Assembly: GCA_036346225.1 (NCBI GenBank)
Contig: JARFIW010000999.1
Location: 6,307,001 to 6,371,000, forward strand
Direction: 5' to 3'
DNA: 64,000 nucleotides
Origin: Platerodrilus igneus
Lineage: Eukaryota > Arthropoda > Insecta > Coleoptera > Lycidae
The translations under genes and the position numbers were made by a program. The notes beneath the pieces are model-generated. The model saw only the letters and a list, made by a program, of their open reading frames with translations. It did no database searches and was not told the DNA's origin. Each line of letters begins with the position of its first letter. The first letter of the stretch is position 1. Shown piece by piece: positions 32,851 to 44,398 of this stretch.

Positions 32851-33300
32851 CTATCCATGCCAAAGTTTTTAAGAACGTAAAAAAACTAATTACTTCAAAT
32901 GCGGTGGTGGTACACCACGATCCAATGAAACCAAGAACGATTACTTGCGATGCTTCTCAATATGGCGTTGGTGCTGTTCTTAGCCACGCTTTACCAAACG
33001 AAGTGGAAGCTCCAATTGCATTTTACTCTAGAATAATGAATTCTACAGAAAAAGGTTCTTCACAGTTGGATCCGGAAGCTTTCAAAGCATTACTGCAGGA
33101 ATGAAAAAAATCCATAATTACTTATATGGCAGGAAATTTACAATTGTTACGGACCACAAAACACTTTGGGTCTTTTTGCTCCGGAAAAGGCCAACTCCAA
33201 ATATTATTTCTCCTAGAAAGCAACGTTGAATAATTACTTATGGTTACGAAAATAACTACAATCTGACAAGCAAATTTCTAATGCAGATGGGGGAAGTAGA
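32851..33300 (+). pseudogene. RNase H of mag-like gypsy, downstream of BEL insertion
   Basis: Resumes exactly after the BEL element: HAKVFKNVKKLITSN, then PRTITCDASQYGVGAVLSH, APIAFYSRIMNSTEK and LDPEAFKALLQE. A frame change near 33100 leads to broken KFTIVTDHK-like text and further stops. The first catalytic Asp (TCDAS) and Glu context are readable; the domain ends in several stops before 33300. Confidence 0.8.
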
Positions 33301-34440
33301 CTGCCTTTGTCTATCATAGAACAAAACATTGAAAACCGACAAGAAGTTCTATTATTGGAATCGATGGAAGATCCGCCTTTAGTTGCTAAGCAAATTTCTT
33401 CGCTAGCGGCTAAGGATCCCATTCTGGCACGTGTATTCAACTGGATACTGAAAGGATGGCCTAAAGGGCGGGTATCGGAAGAGTTCAACATTTTTTATGC
33501 CTGCAGGAACAAATTATCGTCACATAAAGGTTGTATTCTTCGCGGATGTCGTGTAGGAATTCTTGAAGTACTGCATGCGCGTCATCCCGGCATCGTCAAC
33601 ATGAAAGCAATAGCAAAAAGTTACATTTGGTGACCAAGAATGGATGGTTAAGTAGAAAATGTTGTTAAAGGTTGTAGATAGTGTCAAACAAATTCTCGCT
33701 CACCTACAGCTTGCCCAGTATTTCCTTGGGAACGTACAAATAAACCATGGTCGAGATTACATTTAGATTTTGCGGGGCCATTTACGGGAAAGGTTTTTCT
33801 AATAGAGGTGGATTCATTTTCTAAATGGCTTGAAGTTCGAATCGTTCCAAATACTTTACTGAAGCAGTCATATCAACATTGTATGGGTTAATCGCTACTC
33901 ACGGGTTGCCTGATACAATGACATCCGATAATGGAACTGCATTTACTAGCGAACGGTTTAAACAATTTGGGAGAAAGCAGAATGAATGGCAGAAAGAATG
34001 GTTCAAACAGCTAAAGATTTTCTAAAAAAGAAAATATTACTGGAGATTGGAAATTTAAATTAGCTAAATTTTTATTATAGCCGCACATCACTCCTAGCTC
34101 AACCACTGATCGGAGTCCTAGCGAGATTCTTATAAACAGGAAGTTACAAATTGTGTTGAATAAACTACATCCAGATTTGTCTTCGGAGTTGCAACTTAAA
34201 AGGGAAGAATCACTTGATAGTGTTTTAGAGTCACCTAACCTACGGACAGTTACCGTTAACGACACCGTCTTCTGTAAGAATTATAATAGCGGTGATAAAT
34301 AGATTCCTGCGATAATCTCTGAAATTAGTGGGCCCGTTTCTTACAAAGTTAAATTACATAACGGAAGCATTCTGCGCAGGCATGTAGATCAAAACAAACG
34401 TAGATTTCCTGTTACTTTAAATGGTGAAGGTAATAAATAG
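33301..34440 (+). pseudogene. Integrase of mag-like gypsy
   Basis: Open at 33307-33633: a linker (AAKDPILARVFNWILKGWP) and the zinc-binding start ARHPGIVNMKAIAKSYIW. After a stop, VENVVKGCR and broken core text remain readable in three frames: RLHLDFAGPF, VDSFSKWLEV and TSDNGTAFTS (catalytic Asp residues). The tail region at 34080-34430 (TPSSTTDRSPSEI..., RHVDQ) ends near 34438. Many indels. Confidence 0.75.
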
Positions 34441-34616
34441 ATTTTAATTACTCGCCGCCATCATAATCATTCCGATGTTCTATGTTACCCGTATATGCCG
34501 GCCGGTTCTAATGAGCCGTTAACGGATGGTCGGGACAAAGTTGCTCAATTCCAACTACGTATGAGAGACCGCAACGAATTAGACAACCACCGGTGGAGTT
34601 AGTGTTTACGTTGCTT

Positions 34617-34804
34617 AAGGGGGAGAAGTGTTATGTTTGTGTTCATGAAATAGTTAGCCAAGATTTTTATGTTGCTACGTATCCTAAAAACAAGCTTGTC
34701 ATGTTATGTCAATTCATATCATATACAACTTTTAAAGAATTCTCAGATTAAATACTTCTACTACCTCCAGAATGGTTTAATATATTATTAAGGCATACAT
34801 TACA
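34617..34804 (+). repeat. Polypurine tract and right LTR of mag-like gypsy
   Basis: A purine tract (AAGGGGGAGAAG) directly precedes TGTTATGTTTGTGTTCATG at 34629. The LTR ends GGCATACATTACA at 34804. It matches 12338-12503 with about 91% identity by eye. Confidence 0.85.
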
Positions 34805-34805
34805 G

Positions 34806-35230
34806 ACACGTACCTCCATTGTTTTTTATTCTAAGCTAACTTACACATTTTCCTGAAATTTCGACGACCTACATCTTCCACTATCTGCGTGCAATAGTCT
34901 AATCCAAGTCTATCTCTACCTCACTTTTTCCTTTCTCTACTTCTAATATAGACCACGCTATTTCCTCATACATTAATATGTGTCCTATCACCCAAGCTCT
35001 ACTATTCTTTACTGTTTTGCACATATTTCTTATTTCCCTAACCATTTCTAAAATCTCTATCTTTTTAACTTTGTATGTCCATGATATTTACATAATACGT
35101 CTGTGGCACCACATTTCAAGGGCTCCTTTTTCCTATCCGCTTCTCCTACTGTTTACGTTTCACAACCGTACGGTGTTGTGCTTCATGCAATAGCCCCTTC
35201 CTTCTATATTTCCTGTCTTCAAACACAGCA
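34806..35230 (-). pseudogene. Non-LTR retrotransposon reverse transcriptase, C-terminal remnant
   Basis: The minus strand, read through frame changes, gives YGCETWTV, LEMWCHRRIM, ISWTYKVKK, EILEMV and WVIGHILM. This is the order seen after the RT core of many RTE/R4-type elements (YGCE.W.., EMW..RRML.I.W.D, IGH). Only the C-terminal part is left and it is heavily mutated. It abuts the outer edge of the mag-like element. Confidence 0.55.
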
Positions 35231-35559
35231 ACTACTTTTTCTTCTTAAATATAGCACAGCAGTAGTAGGATAGGTGCATTTTAACGCAGACCCACCTTAT
35301 GGGATCCACCCTATTGCATCCACTTTTTACATGTAAATTCCCACTTTAAAGTCTTATTTTTAAGAAATTTCTTTCTTGCTCCCTTCTTGTGGAAGAAGGA
35401 TTTTCTTCTTGATTCATTTTTACCTCCATTATTCCCTACCCTAAAAATCGGTAACCTAACCCCTAAAATTTATGACCAACCCTTACAACCACCATATAGG
35501 TAAAATCACCACTTCGCTATGCTCTCGGTTACCTAGTTTCGTGTACTTTTCCAAGGTCA
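35231..35559. other. Non-coding DNA
   Basis: Nothing recognised between the non-LTR remnant and copy D. It is pyrimidine-rich. Confidence 0.4.
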
Positions 35560-36095
35560 TTGTGACGTCATAGCCTTTTATAAATAAAGAGCACTGTAAT
35601 ACTATTCTAAAATTTTTTTCTGACATTATACATAACAAAATTTAAAAAAATTTAATGCCAAGCATGGAGCCATTTAAACTTAATTTTAATGCAAAGTTAT
35701 ATACAGAAGACAGTCCTTTCTTTATGTTTGTTTGGAGTGGTTTTAATTTTATCTAATTTTATTCGCAGCTTAAAATTTAAAGCGACACCCAAGTCCTCTA
35801 TTTCATTTTCTAGCTAATAGTTTGATACATAGAGACCGTCTAGGTTTTCGAATTGTAAAATGTACCGAAATTTGTCTCTATATATAAAGTCTTTGATTCC
35901 ACCGACAACCAGATCCATTCTTTCGTGTAATTCTTGTAGCTTGTGACAATCTTTTAATCGCGGTTCTCTCTCTAAGCTTGACCGACTTCTTGTCGGTATT
36001 GGAGCGATTTCTTATTCTCCCACTCACTGTTGCGTAGTTGCATGTCCACCACTTTCGGGAATATATGCTCATTGTAGGTTGTATGACTCTCGGTT
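35560..36095 (-). pseudogene. Copy D: C-terminal fragment of initiator-like gene plus 3' flank
   Basis: Similar to 58660-59220 and to the end of the copy A gene. The stop is at 35697-35699. Readable parts are LKDCHKLQELHERMDLVVGG, RYILQFENLDGLYVSNY followed by a stop, LNFKLRIKLDKIKT and KHKERTVFCI. A deletion/frameshift near 35980 joins to FPKVVDMQL-like text. The 3' flank contains AATAAA-like signals (TTTATT on the plus strand) and a perfect TGACGTCA at 35563-35570. Confidence 0.6.
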
Positions 36096-36500
36096 TTAAC
36101 AACTACAGGTGCTGAGTGTGAAATATTTTCAACTAATGTTAATTATGCGAAAAGATATATTGGATAAATTACTAATTCGATAAATGTTCAAATGCTGGAG
36201 CAACTTCGCAGCCAATGGCTGCTTAACCCCCGTCAGATACCACTGAATATCGGGAAAATAGGGTATATAGTTGTAAAACAATAGATGATGACCAAATTGC
36301 ATAAAAAAAAGAACAGCAGCTATATTCAAAGACAGCTGACAGAAAGAGAGAAGCCTTCTGGAATGTTGTGCTTCAGATATATGAGAATGTTAGCATGGAC
36401 AGACAAAGTTAATAACAAATAGGGTATAGAAATAGTAGAGGAATAAAAATATCTGTGGAAAACAAAAAATATAGAAGATATAAAAGGGACAGGATACGTT
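36096..36500. other. Non-coding DNA
   Basis: No gene or family repeat recognised. Confidence 0.4.
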
Positions 36501-37293
36501 TGTTACGTGCCAATCAAATTGGCCCTTAAACATTGTTTTTAGGTTAATTCTGATGTGCGGAAGTTTCGCGCCATAAATTCAAAAGACGCGGTGCGTGTAT
36601 TTCCGCTACGTCACAGTGCGTCTGCGCTAGATCGCGCGACGCGAGAGGGTTGGACGAATAACTTCGCGCCGACGTGTAAAAAACAGAAAGCGGGGAGAAG
36701 TGTTTCCGTTAGACTCTTGAACGTGGCTGTTTTGCCAGAATCTTCAAGGAGTGTGGACGTTAGAGGTATCGTATCGTGCCTTATCTTATCTATGTAGATT
36801 TCCTTTGCCTAATTATCTTGTTTGTCGTCCTCATACCATGTTTCCCGTCTTTCCCTGCATAGGTAGGTAATTTGCAGCCTTGCCGAACCGTACTCCACGA
36901 CCCTAGACGAACCGGATGTCCATGTTCCTGCAACAGCACCGGAGCAGTCCCATCTTTAATTACTCCCGGATGGAGCCCTGATGGACCTTGATAGAGGCCA
37001 ACTTTAGCTCAACCCCGCAAAACGTTTGGATTTCCGATGTAAGTAGTCCATTATTAATTTGTTCGCGGATATAACCAATTATCTTTAAAGTTATGTTTTC
37101 CGATTATTACGCAATATTTTTTTGTGCATTGGTGACGTCATTGGTAGATGGCCGCGCTAAAGCCTGTGTAAGCTGGAGCTACCACCCGCCCGTGACGTCG
37201 CTTATTCCGCGCTTGCGCGATGTATTTATGAACTTTTTAACTGTATTTATCGACGTTCTTTAACGGTAATTATCGACTTTTTCTAATTGTAAG
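36501..37293 (+). repeat. TGTTAC repeat family, long form, copy 1
   Basis: Begins TGTTACGTGCCAA and is similar over about 750 bp to 44399-45153. Landmarks are GCGGAAGTTT, AAAAGAC..GGCGTGTATTT, TATCGTATCG, CTACATAGGTAG-like text, GGAGTGAAGCCCTGA and CATTGGTGACGTCATT...GCCTGTGTAA. The first ~110 bp are shared with the short-form copies at 45425, 49465 and 61976 (-). No coding capacity is conserved between copies. It could be a solo LTR, TRIM or other non-autonomous element. Confidence 0.65.
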
Positions 37294-40200
37294 ACGTTCT
37301 AAGGTATTTTTAGGGAATAGTACAGGATAAATTACAGGCAGAGATAGGGAAAAAGAGGTAGAGATAGATCAAGATAAGACTTTTGACGCAGATAGTGATA
37401 GATGCAGACTGTGCAAGGGAAATATAAAGGTGAGTTCAGAATAGGAAACAATGAGGGTACGCGTCTAACCAGTTCCAGGACCGAAGACTTTGTAGCATAC
37501 TAAGTTCCACAAAAGGTAAATAGTATGCCTGCTCTACTATATAGGCGGCAGAGCCTCGATAGGTTAAGCCCAGGGTAAAAAGGATGTTAAATGGCTTTGA
37601 GAGAAAAGGGTCCCTCTAAAGAGATCTTCCAGCCAGCTAAGCTTCTTCAACTTAGGACAGAGCTATGAGCTAGGGTCGTAGGATGGTATACGATAGAACG
37701 AAAGAAATTTTATTGGACGCCACCATATCTTAAAGAGTGTTATAATAAGAAACTATCCGAAGATCAGATACGAAAATCTTCGAAAGAAAAAAACTTAAGA
37801 AACTTAAAAAAAAACTTTGGTCTCTGCAATCTGGAATGGGAACGACGATCTCGTGCTATCTGAATACCTTGAAAATAATAAGGTCATTTATGCATTATTC
37901 AAATACTAAATTTTGAACTAAATTTTACGTGAATCAAATTTACTGATCTTCAAACCTTCACAAAAATTTCGAGAATTAACTTTAAATAAACATATATAGC
38001 TTCTGCGAAAATTATTTGTACATCTTAAATGAATGTTCCTTGAAAAGAATATAGGTATAAAATGGAGGATGACTCACCGCTGGCTATCTGCTTGGCGGCC
38101 GGTTTTTTTCTAAAACATCTGCGTTCTTACTCTTGTGGTTGTGCGCAGCTGCCGCAGGGGTCCGGATTTGACCTTCATACTAACCAATCATATGTAGGGG
38201 TTTCCACTCTTTTGCCTAGCAACAATTGAAACTGCATCTAAAGCTCAACCAATTTCCAAAAAAATTTAAAACGTGTCTTTACTTTACTTCAGTCTTGTAC
38301 TTGCCATATGGTTAACGATTGTTTTACTTAATACATAATTTCCATTACTTTAATACTTGAAACTTGAAATTAATATTTTAAAATTTGGAATTAATACCTA
38401 AAACTTGTAACTTGCATAACACGGGCATAATACTTCATACTTTAAAAAAACTTGCTTCATATTTAACACTTGGTACTTTAAAACTTGCACTGAAATCAAA
38501 CGGGAAAATTGAATTTAAAGGTAAGTTTGCGAATTATTTTCTTACCGTAGAAATATATTTACAACCATCTTAGGTCGATGCTACAACTAAAACTGAACCC
38601 ATGGTATACGTTGACTCCACTTTACTACGTGCTGGGGCGGTATGTTTAATTAAAAACCTGCAGGCCCTCGATAACACTTCTATACGGATTACGTGCTGAT
38701 ATCAAAATGGCTTGACCACGAGGCAATGTTAACTATTCAAGCATGCGCCGGGAAAGGGGATATTGAATTAAGATACAGGCAAATAGAAGAGCACTTAAAG
38801 GTTACTTTGACTATTCTAACGTAGATGGGGCACGATGTATGAATTCGTAATATACGGTTTCAATAGAAGTTTAATATTTATCGAATAGGTGTATTGAACG
38901 AAAGCGTATATTTAAATAACAGAAAATCGTAATTGTTACAACCTAATGATGATGAAGATACTTTAAACTTGGTTATATGGTAGATTTAAAGTAGCTGGTT
39001 CTGTGGGTTTGTCGGCTGACCTATGACTACTAGTTTTAAGATTTCGGGTTCAATTCCCATCAAGAACTGTTTGAAAGCTATTAAGCAAGCATTTTTCAAA
39101 AAAATACGCTTTCCTTGAAACAACAGTGAAGTAAGCGACTAGAAGTAATAGCCAATTGTCTGCCTCCTCAATGAGCCACGTCCCTTCCTATCAATCCACG
39201 ATAAAAGCTACACCTATTTTAGTCCAACATCAAATAGCTCCGTTCCCTTATAATAATACAACCTCCTATAAGTAAGATCGCTCTTATAGATATCTCTTAA
39301 GAAAAATTAATTAGCACTTTTTTATAAATATATATGGTAAGCTGTTCGTTTTATCAAATTTGCAGAAGGCGATAAGTTGTGTTTCTGCGTACTTAATTTC
39401 ATGCAAATGACAAACTTTTTTCTGCTATATGTTACAACTAACCACCGACGACACGTATGAAAACAACAGATTGCACACTACTTATTTATTTAGAAAGTGA
39501 CGTATATCACTCTAGTGTTGAAATAATTTTCAACTTGTAATTTGAATATTTACCTACCGCGTGAGGGTATCCAATTAACAATATATAATAAATGGGAAGG
39601 ACCTCTAACACTATAGTACCCTCACGTTTCGGGACATTGCCTCGCAAGCTGCTGCATTCGGTGAGAAGGGGAGACAAAATTCCAATTGTTTTATTAAACG
39701 GGCTACTAACTAACTTAACCTAATTACATATGCATACAAAATTATACAGTAATTAACATTATTTACAATAGGGCGCCACCATGGGAATTAAACGGCCCAT
39801 GGACCGATCGCGGTAATAGCTCTCGTCGCACTTTGTTCGTGGCGATGAACCAAGATTGCAGGACAGAAAATACTTCACTTCACAGGGGCAAATCTTATAA
39901 AGTCTCCGGCTAGCACAAACACAACTTAACTAAACAATTCTAAAGTCCTTATTTTATGAATATTAACAACAGTTCTGGGTGCAAACACCCCAATACATAT
40001 AATTAATTAACGCTACCGCAGTCTACTTAACTTGCATACTGAAACGACCTTCCTTTATTCACGGGGTCATCAATGACAGGAAAAACATGACCTTCACACG
40101 GGTCAAATAGTACAGTAACGGAATTCGTGGCTTAGTTATTACAAGCCTCGGACAACGTCGAAACACAAAATAAGAAATCCTTCAAAAGATGCGGTCTTTA

Positions 40201-42480
40201 ACAATAACCTAACGGGATTAAATTACTGGAACGGGGCTTTAACCCGAAGTTGTATGCTATGAAAGTCGACCGATATTGTATTTAAACAAATAAATGACTT
40301 ATGATGCATAACACAGCCTTGAGTTCATAGTAATACCATATGTAATAATTACTTACTCAAAGAAATAAACTAACTTTGAACATAACGGCACGCACTTGAA
40401 TTCAGAGAAATAAAACACTTACTCAATCTGCAAGTCCGCGAGCTTTAGACTACAACGCGTCTGGAAATAAACAACCCCCATTACCACCGGCTGGCATCCT
40501 TATATACATTTAAGTTAATTGAAAAATAACCCCTTTCTTGGCTCTCATACTCGGCTTAGGATACGCCGGTCGTAAATCTTTAAGATTAATTAAACTGCCA
40601 ATTGCCTAAGATAGCCACACAAGTAGCTCTCGGAACTAATTTTTAGTTGAGTGTCCCGCTAATTGAAAAATTCCTTCCGACCACCCAGACATAAATAGAG
40701 TCCTAGAACATGATTGACATCTAATCATAGATAGCAACTAAGCTGACGTGTTTAGTGCCTTTCACGTAAAGTGCTTTTAGAAAAATTAATTGACTCTTAG
40801 ATTATATCTTCCTGGAGCTTCGCTAGGACGCTACTTGGGTGATCTTGCAGCGGTTTAACATTTGCAGAATATTTATGCTACACGACCTTCATTCTAATAA
40901 TTAGCATGCTAAAATTAAACTAGAAAATAACTATTTTTAGAAATACTAGAACTATTAGAGCGTATTAAAACAGTATGTTATAAACTCTAGAGTGTATAAC
41001 GAACGAGATATTAGTACATTAATTACCTAGATGACTCAACATGCCCAATGCCAAAAATACGATGTAGAGTTTGTTCGACATAACCACTAGACGATCGCAC
41101 GACCTTGCATCAAGGCAAGGTGTAAAAGGTAAAAAACAACAGTGTACGTTTATTTAAAATATCTTTCTTAATTTTTTTCATTAGCTGTGGTCGTCTGAAA
41201 AATCGTGTACAGTACTCGTGTCGAAAGTACCATTTCACACTCGTGTAAAATGGGTCTCTTTCTACACTAGTAATGTAATATACTGTTCTAGGTTTATGCA
41301 AAGAGCTGTTTTTACCAAGAAATCTACATTTACATATACGGGCTCTCAGTACATACACCGCAGGTTCCTAAATTCTAAATTCAGATAAGAAAGCTATTAC
41401 ACTTTTCCTAAACCGTACAAAATGACATCAGCACTACCTTAATTTTCTTCGAAATTAATACTGCAACGAAAAGTCTTTATTTACAAACTGATTATAAAAG
41501 CCTATCTGACAACTCGTAATTACAACGAAATTTGCTAAAAGCACTACCGACAATTTATTTTCAGCTAATCGCTTATAATATAAGCATTATATTCTTAACA
41601 CCACCATGCTATTCTCTAAATTGCTATCGAAGTACTATAATTAACTAACTAAGGACTGATTATTGATTTATATAATCACTACAGTAATTTATATTAACAG
41701 AGAGTAATTTATATCGACAGCAATTTATATCGCTTATGTACCACTGCTTATTTCATTTCAAACTATCAAAGCTTTGAACTAGAACATATTACAATTATAA
41801 CTTCAATCAGAACTGATTGCAGAACCGCTTAACGGAAATTTATAACTTATACCAATGTTCTAGATTATTCTAAAACATACCACAATTTACAAACAATAAT
41901 CTCAAGCTTTCCTATTGTAACCGAAATAACTCTTAAATTTAAAACTCTTGTACCTGTCAATCAAATATGTCAGGTCATAGGTGCTCACCAATTATCATTT
42001 GTGTACAAATGCTTCGTTTACGTTCTGATGTAATTATTCTGGTTAAGATAGAACCATTGACGCTACAATGCAAAAGTAACAAATTTGTAAAGAAATATAA
42101 AATTAGATATTAAGACCCTCAGTACATACACTCCAGATTTTTAAGTTCTATGCTAAAATAAAAAGTTATTAATTTTTTTCTGAACTGTATCAAGTGGCCA
42201 CCAGCTCTACTTAATTTTGTTGTAGGTGAATACAAAAATTGCAAATTTGTGAAATAATCTAAATCTAGGTAATGAAGCCCTTGGTACATGCGCGGCAGAT
42301 ATTAAATTGCGGGCTTTTAGAGTTTCTGTTTGCATCTTATCTGTACCTGGCGTTTTACCATTTTTCATACCCTTTAATGCTAATTCAAACTTATCTCGAA
42401 GTAACCTAAGTCATCATTTTCAATGTCTGACTCCTGTTTTAATGCTGTTAGTTCTTCTCGTGCATATAAATTACCTATAT
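37294..42480. other. Long anonymous non-coding region
   Basis: No protein gene recognised in over 5 kb. Minor features are AACTTG-rich simple sequence at 38350-38490, a tRNA-like B-box at 39047, a CpG-containing patch at 39580-39860, and a diverged repeated block (CTCAGTACATACA...) at 41340-41460, 42115-42230 and weakly at 42235-42300. It may be intronic or upstream DNA of the homeobox gene. Confidence 0.35.
39047..39057 (+). other. tRNA-type B-box, possible SINE remnant
   Basis: GGTTCAATTCC within CGGGTTCAATTCCCATC fits an RNA polymerase III B-box. A good A-box at the right spacing and a cloverleaf are not evident, so a tRNA gene is not called. A decayed tRNA-derived SINE is possible. Confidence 0.2.
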
Positions 42481-42615
42481 ATTCTTGGCATCTAATCACT
42501 TTTTCTACATTTTCTATAATAACGTTCCTCACGCGTCCCTTATATTTTTGCTATACGGTTTTATATTCCTAAAATTTATTCTAATTAGTTTGTATGTTTC
42601 GTCTGTCTTTCCTAT

Positions 42616-42825
42616 TTACATCTTAGTTTGTACCTCTTTGCACTTTTCATCAATCCTTTGTTCTTTAGCTTTCCTACATTTCCGAATAATTTTCCATTTT
42701 ATGAATTTGTACTTCTGTTTTCCTGTTTCGTCTGATCTATTTTTGTATTTTCGTCTTTCTTCTAATAAATTCAAAATATTATATGTTATCCATGGTTTCT
42801 TATTTTCTTCTTGAGTATACCCCAA
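42616..42825 (-). pseudogene. Linker fragment of RTE-like element before RT
   Basis: KKPWITYNILNLLEERRKYK followed by KWKIIRKCRKAKEQRIDEKC is the basic helical linker that lies between endonuclease and RT in these elements. About 350 bp between this and the endonuclease are out of frame. Confidence 0.7.
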
Positions 42826-43178
42826 AAATATCTCTGGCTGCCATGTCTAAGCTGGATTTAATGTTATTCAATTCTGCTTCTACTTCCTTAGTATCAGAAA
42901 TTTTCCCGATATCTTTCAGCAATTCATTTCAATCTTTCGTGGATATCTTTAACTTTTAGTTTCTCCAAGTTAAAGTGCATTTTTCTGTTTCTTTTTTTGA
43001 ATTTTCTAATTTAATAGAGGCCTTCATAATTACGATGTGGTCAGTGTATATCTGCTTCTAGGCAGCTTCTACAATCTTTTATTTGATTCCTAAATTGTTG
43101 TCTAACAATAATGTAACCTATTTGATATCTTCCTATATCTCTTGGCATTTTCCACGTATATCGTCTTCTAGCATGATG

Positions 43179-43763
43179 TTAAAATAATGTACTTGTGATA
43201 GGTAAACTGTTCTTGTCGCAAAATTCTACCAGCCTATTTCCCTTGTCATTTCTCGTGCCTAAACCCAATAAACCTACTACCGCTTTTTCCCTACCCTCAT
43301 GTACCACTGCATTAAATTCCCCCGTAATTATTATTACTGTATTTACCGGTTTAGATTCTAATCTAATCATGATTACTCTTTCGTTCTTTTGTAAGTAGTT
43401 TTCTACACGCCGTCCTATCCTTTTTCGCATAACTATCCCCACATTCGAATTTCCTTCCTCTCCTCTTGTATGAATTACCCTAAAGTCTCCATTCCAAAAG
43501 TCCCTCGCCTCTGGCCAGTAAACTTCTCTGATCCCTGTTATGTCTAGTTCTAACCTATTCATTCCAATCTTCAGGTTCTCTAGCTTACCTACTTGGTTCA
43601 TACTTTTGACATTCCACGCTCCGACTCGCAGAATGTTTACTGATCTTTTTCTATACTTTCGGATCACATCTCCTGAAGTAGTCCCTTCCCGGAGATCCGA
43701 ATGGGGGACTATTATATCTCTGGAATTTTTTACTCCAAAGGATGCCATCAAGTTTACTAACAA
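43179..43763 (-). pseudogene. APE-type endonuclease of RTE-like element, internally deleted
   Basis: Would nick target DNA to prime reverse transcription. Readable motifs are RVGAWNVKSMNQVGKLEN (Asn in WNV), DITGIREVYWPEA (Glu), VIHTRGEEGNSNVGIVM and RLESKPVNTVIII. The frame then jumps directly to TGEFNAVVHEGRE and RNDKGNRLVEFCD. Relatives have about 40 residues (a VYMP-type strand and helix) between these, so an in-frame internal deletion is inferred. The C-terminal SDH motif is not present. Confidence 0.8.
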
Positions 43764-44089
43764 TTTCTGTACGCAGTGTACTTGGGAGGTTATGTGGTGG
43801 TTTCCCGTTGCCTTCCAGGTCGCAGTAGTGTGTCTTAGAATGTCATACTGACACCCTTATGGTCTCTGCTAATCTAAGTACCGAAAAAGCTGCTGCTTTC
43901 TTTCGGGGACCTGTCGTAGTCTGGTTCCTCCCTAGAGATTCCACTAATTTCGTTAAATCATATAGTTCGGCTCTTTAGCTCACTGAAACACACAAGCCGT
44001 TCCACCCGTTCTAGTAACGCAGAACTTCTTCGAAGTGCAGGTCCGTTCAGAATGGGTTTAAAGTATACTAATTGATTTTTATTTTACAG

Positions 44090-44266
44090 GTATGGTTTCA
44101 AAATAGGAGAGCAAAATATCGAAAGCAGGAGAAGCAATTACAAAAAGCACTAGCGCCTTCTGTTTTACCTGGTTGTAATGGAGCGATGATGCGAAATATC
44201 TATCCTGGTGCTGCAAGAGGATACCAGCCTTATCCACATCCTACCGCCATTAATAGGTATCCACAG
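44090..44266 (+). CDS. Internal exon of paired-like homeobox gene (homeodomain helix 3 and beyond)
   Basis: Exon bounded by a pyrimidine-rich ATTTTACAG acceptor (ends 44089) and a CAG|GTATGA donor (44267); 177 bp, 59 codons, phase 0 at both ends. It begins VWFQNRRAKYRKQEKQ, the DNA-recognition helix of a homeodomain, with the intron falling exactly before the Val of WFQN (between homeodomain residues 46 and 47), a splice position common in paired-class genes. The rest (ALAPSVLPGCNGAMMRN, YQPYPHP, INRYPQ) is less general and reminds me of insect Prop1-like homeobox proteins; that name is a guess. The preceding and following exons are not seen in the window. Nuclear transcription factor. The only likely functional host coding sequence here. 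Confidence 0.85.
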
Positions 44267-44398
44267 GTATGATTTACTGTATTTATATCTACATTTGCGT
44301 TTTATTATTAAGAGCTTTAGTCTTTGTTTCAACTACGTTTTTAAATTTTTAATGTCGTTAACAGCTACTCTTCTTTATAACAAATAAGATTGAAAGGG

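Larger units (their letters stand above)
12338..34804 (+). mobile_element. mag-like Ty3/gypsy element, outermost of the nested stack
   Basis: Two related terminal repeats (12338-12503 and 34629-34804) bracket fragments of one plus-strand gypsy: a Gag N-terminus at 12527, Gag C-terminus and RT at 24600-26230, and RNase H and integrase at 32851-34440. The primer-binding sequence TGGCGATGAGGAT after the left LTR and a purine tract AAGGGGGAGAAG before the right LTR fit the mag lineage. Three other LTR elements interrupt it. The LTRs differ at roughly 14 of 165 positions by eye, making it the oldest. No target duplication is visible at its ends. Confidence 0.75.
42610..43960 (-). mobile_element. 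RTE-like non-LTR retrotransposon, 5' fragment
   Basis: On the minus strand: a 5' leader (43960-43764, with the CGACCTGGAAGGCAACGGGA text often seen before such genes), an endonuclease, a gap and then a linker of lysine/arginine-rich helix at 42825-42616. RT is missing. It resembles elements whose endonucleases are often annotated in databases as craniofacial development protein 2-like. Confidence 0.75.

Noticed and set aside
36555..36797. 80-codon frame in a CpG-richer stretch
   Set aside because: It falls inside the TGTTAC repeat and is not kept in the sister copy at 44399.
39000..39080. tRNA gene at the B-box
   Set aside because: No cloverleaf or matching acceptor stem could be drawn.
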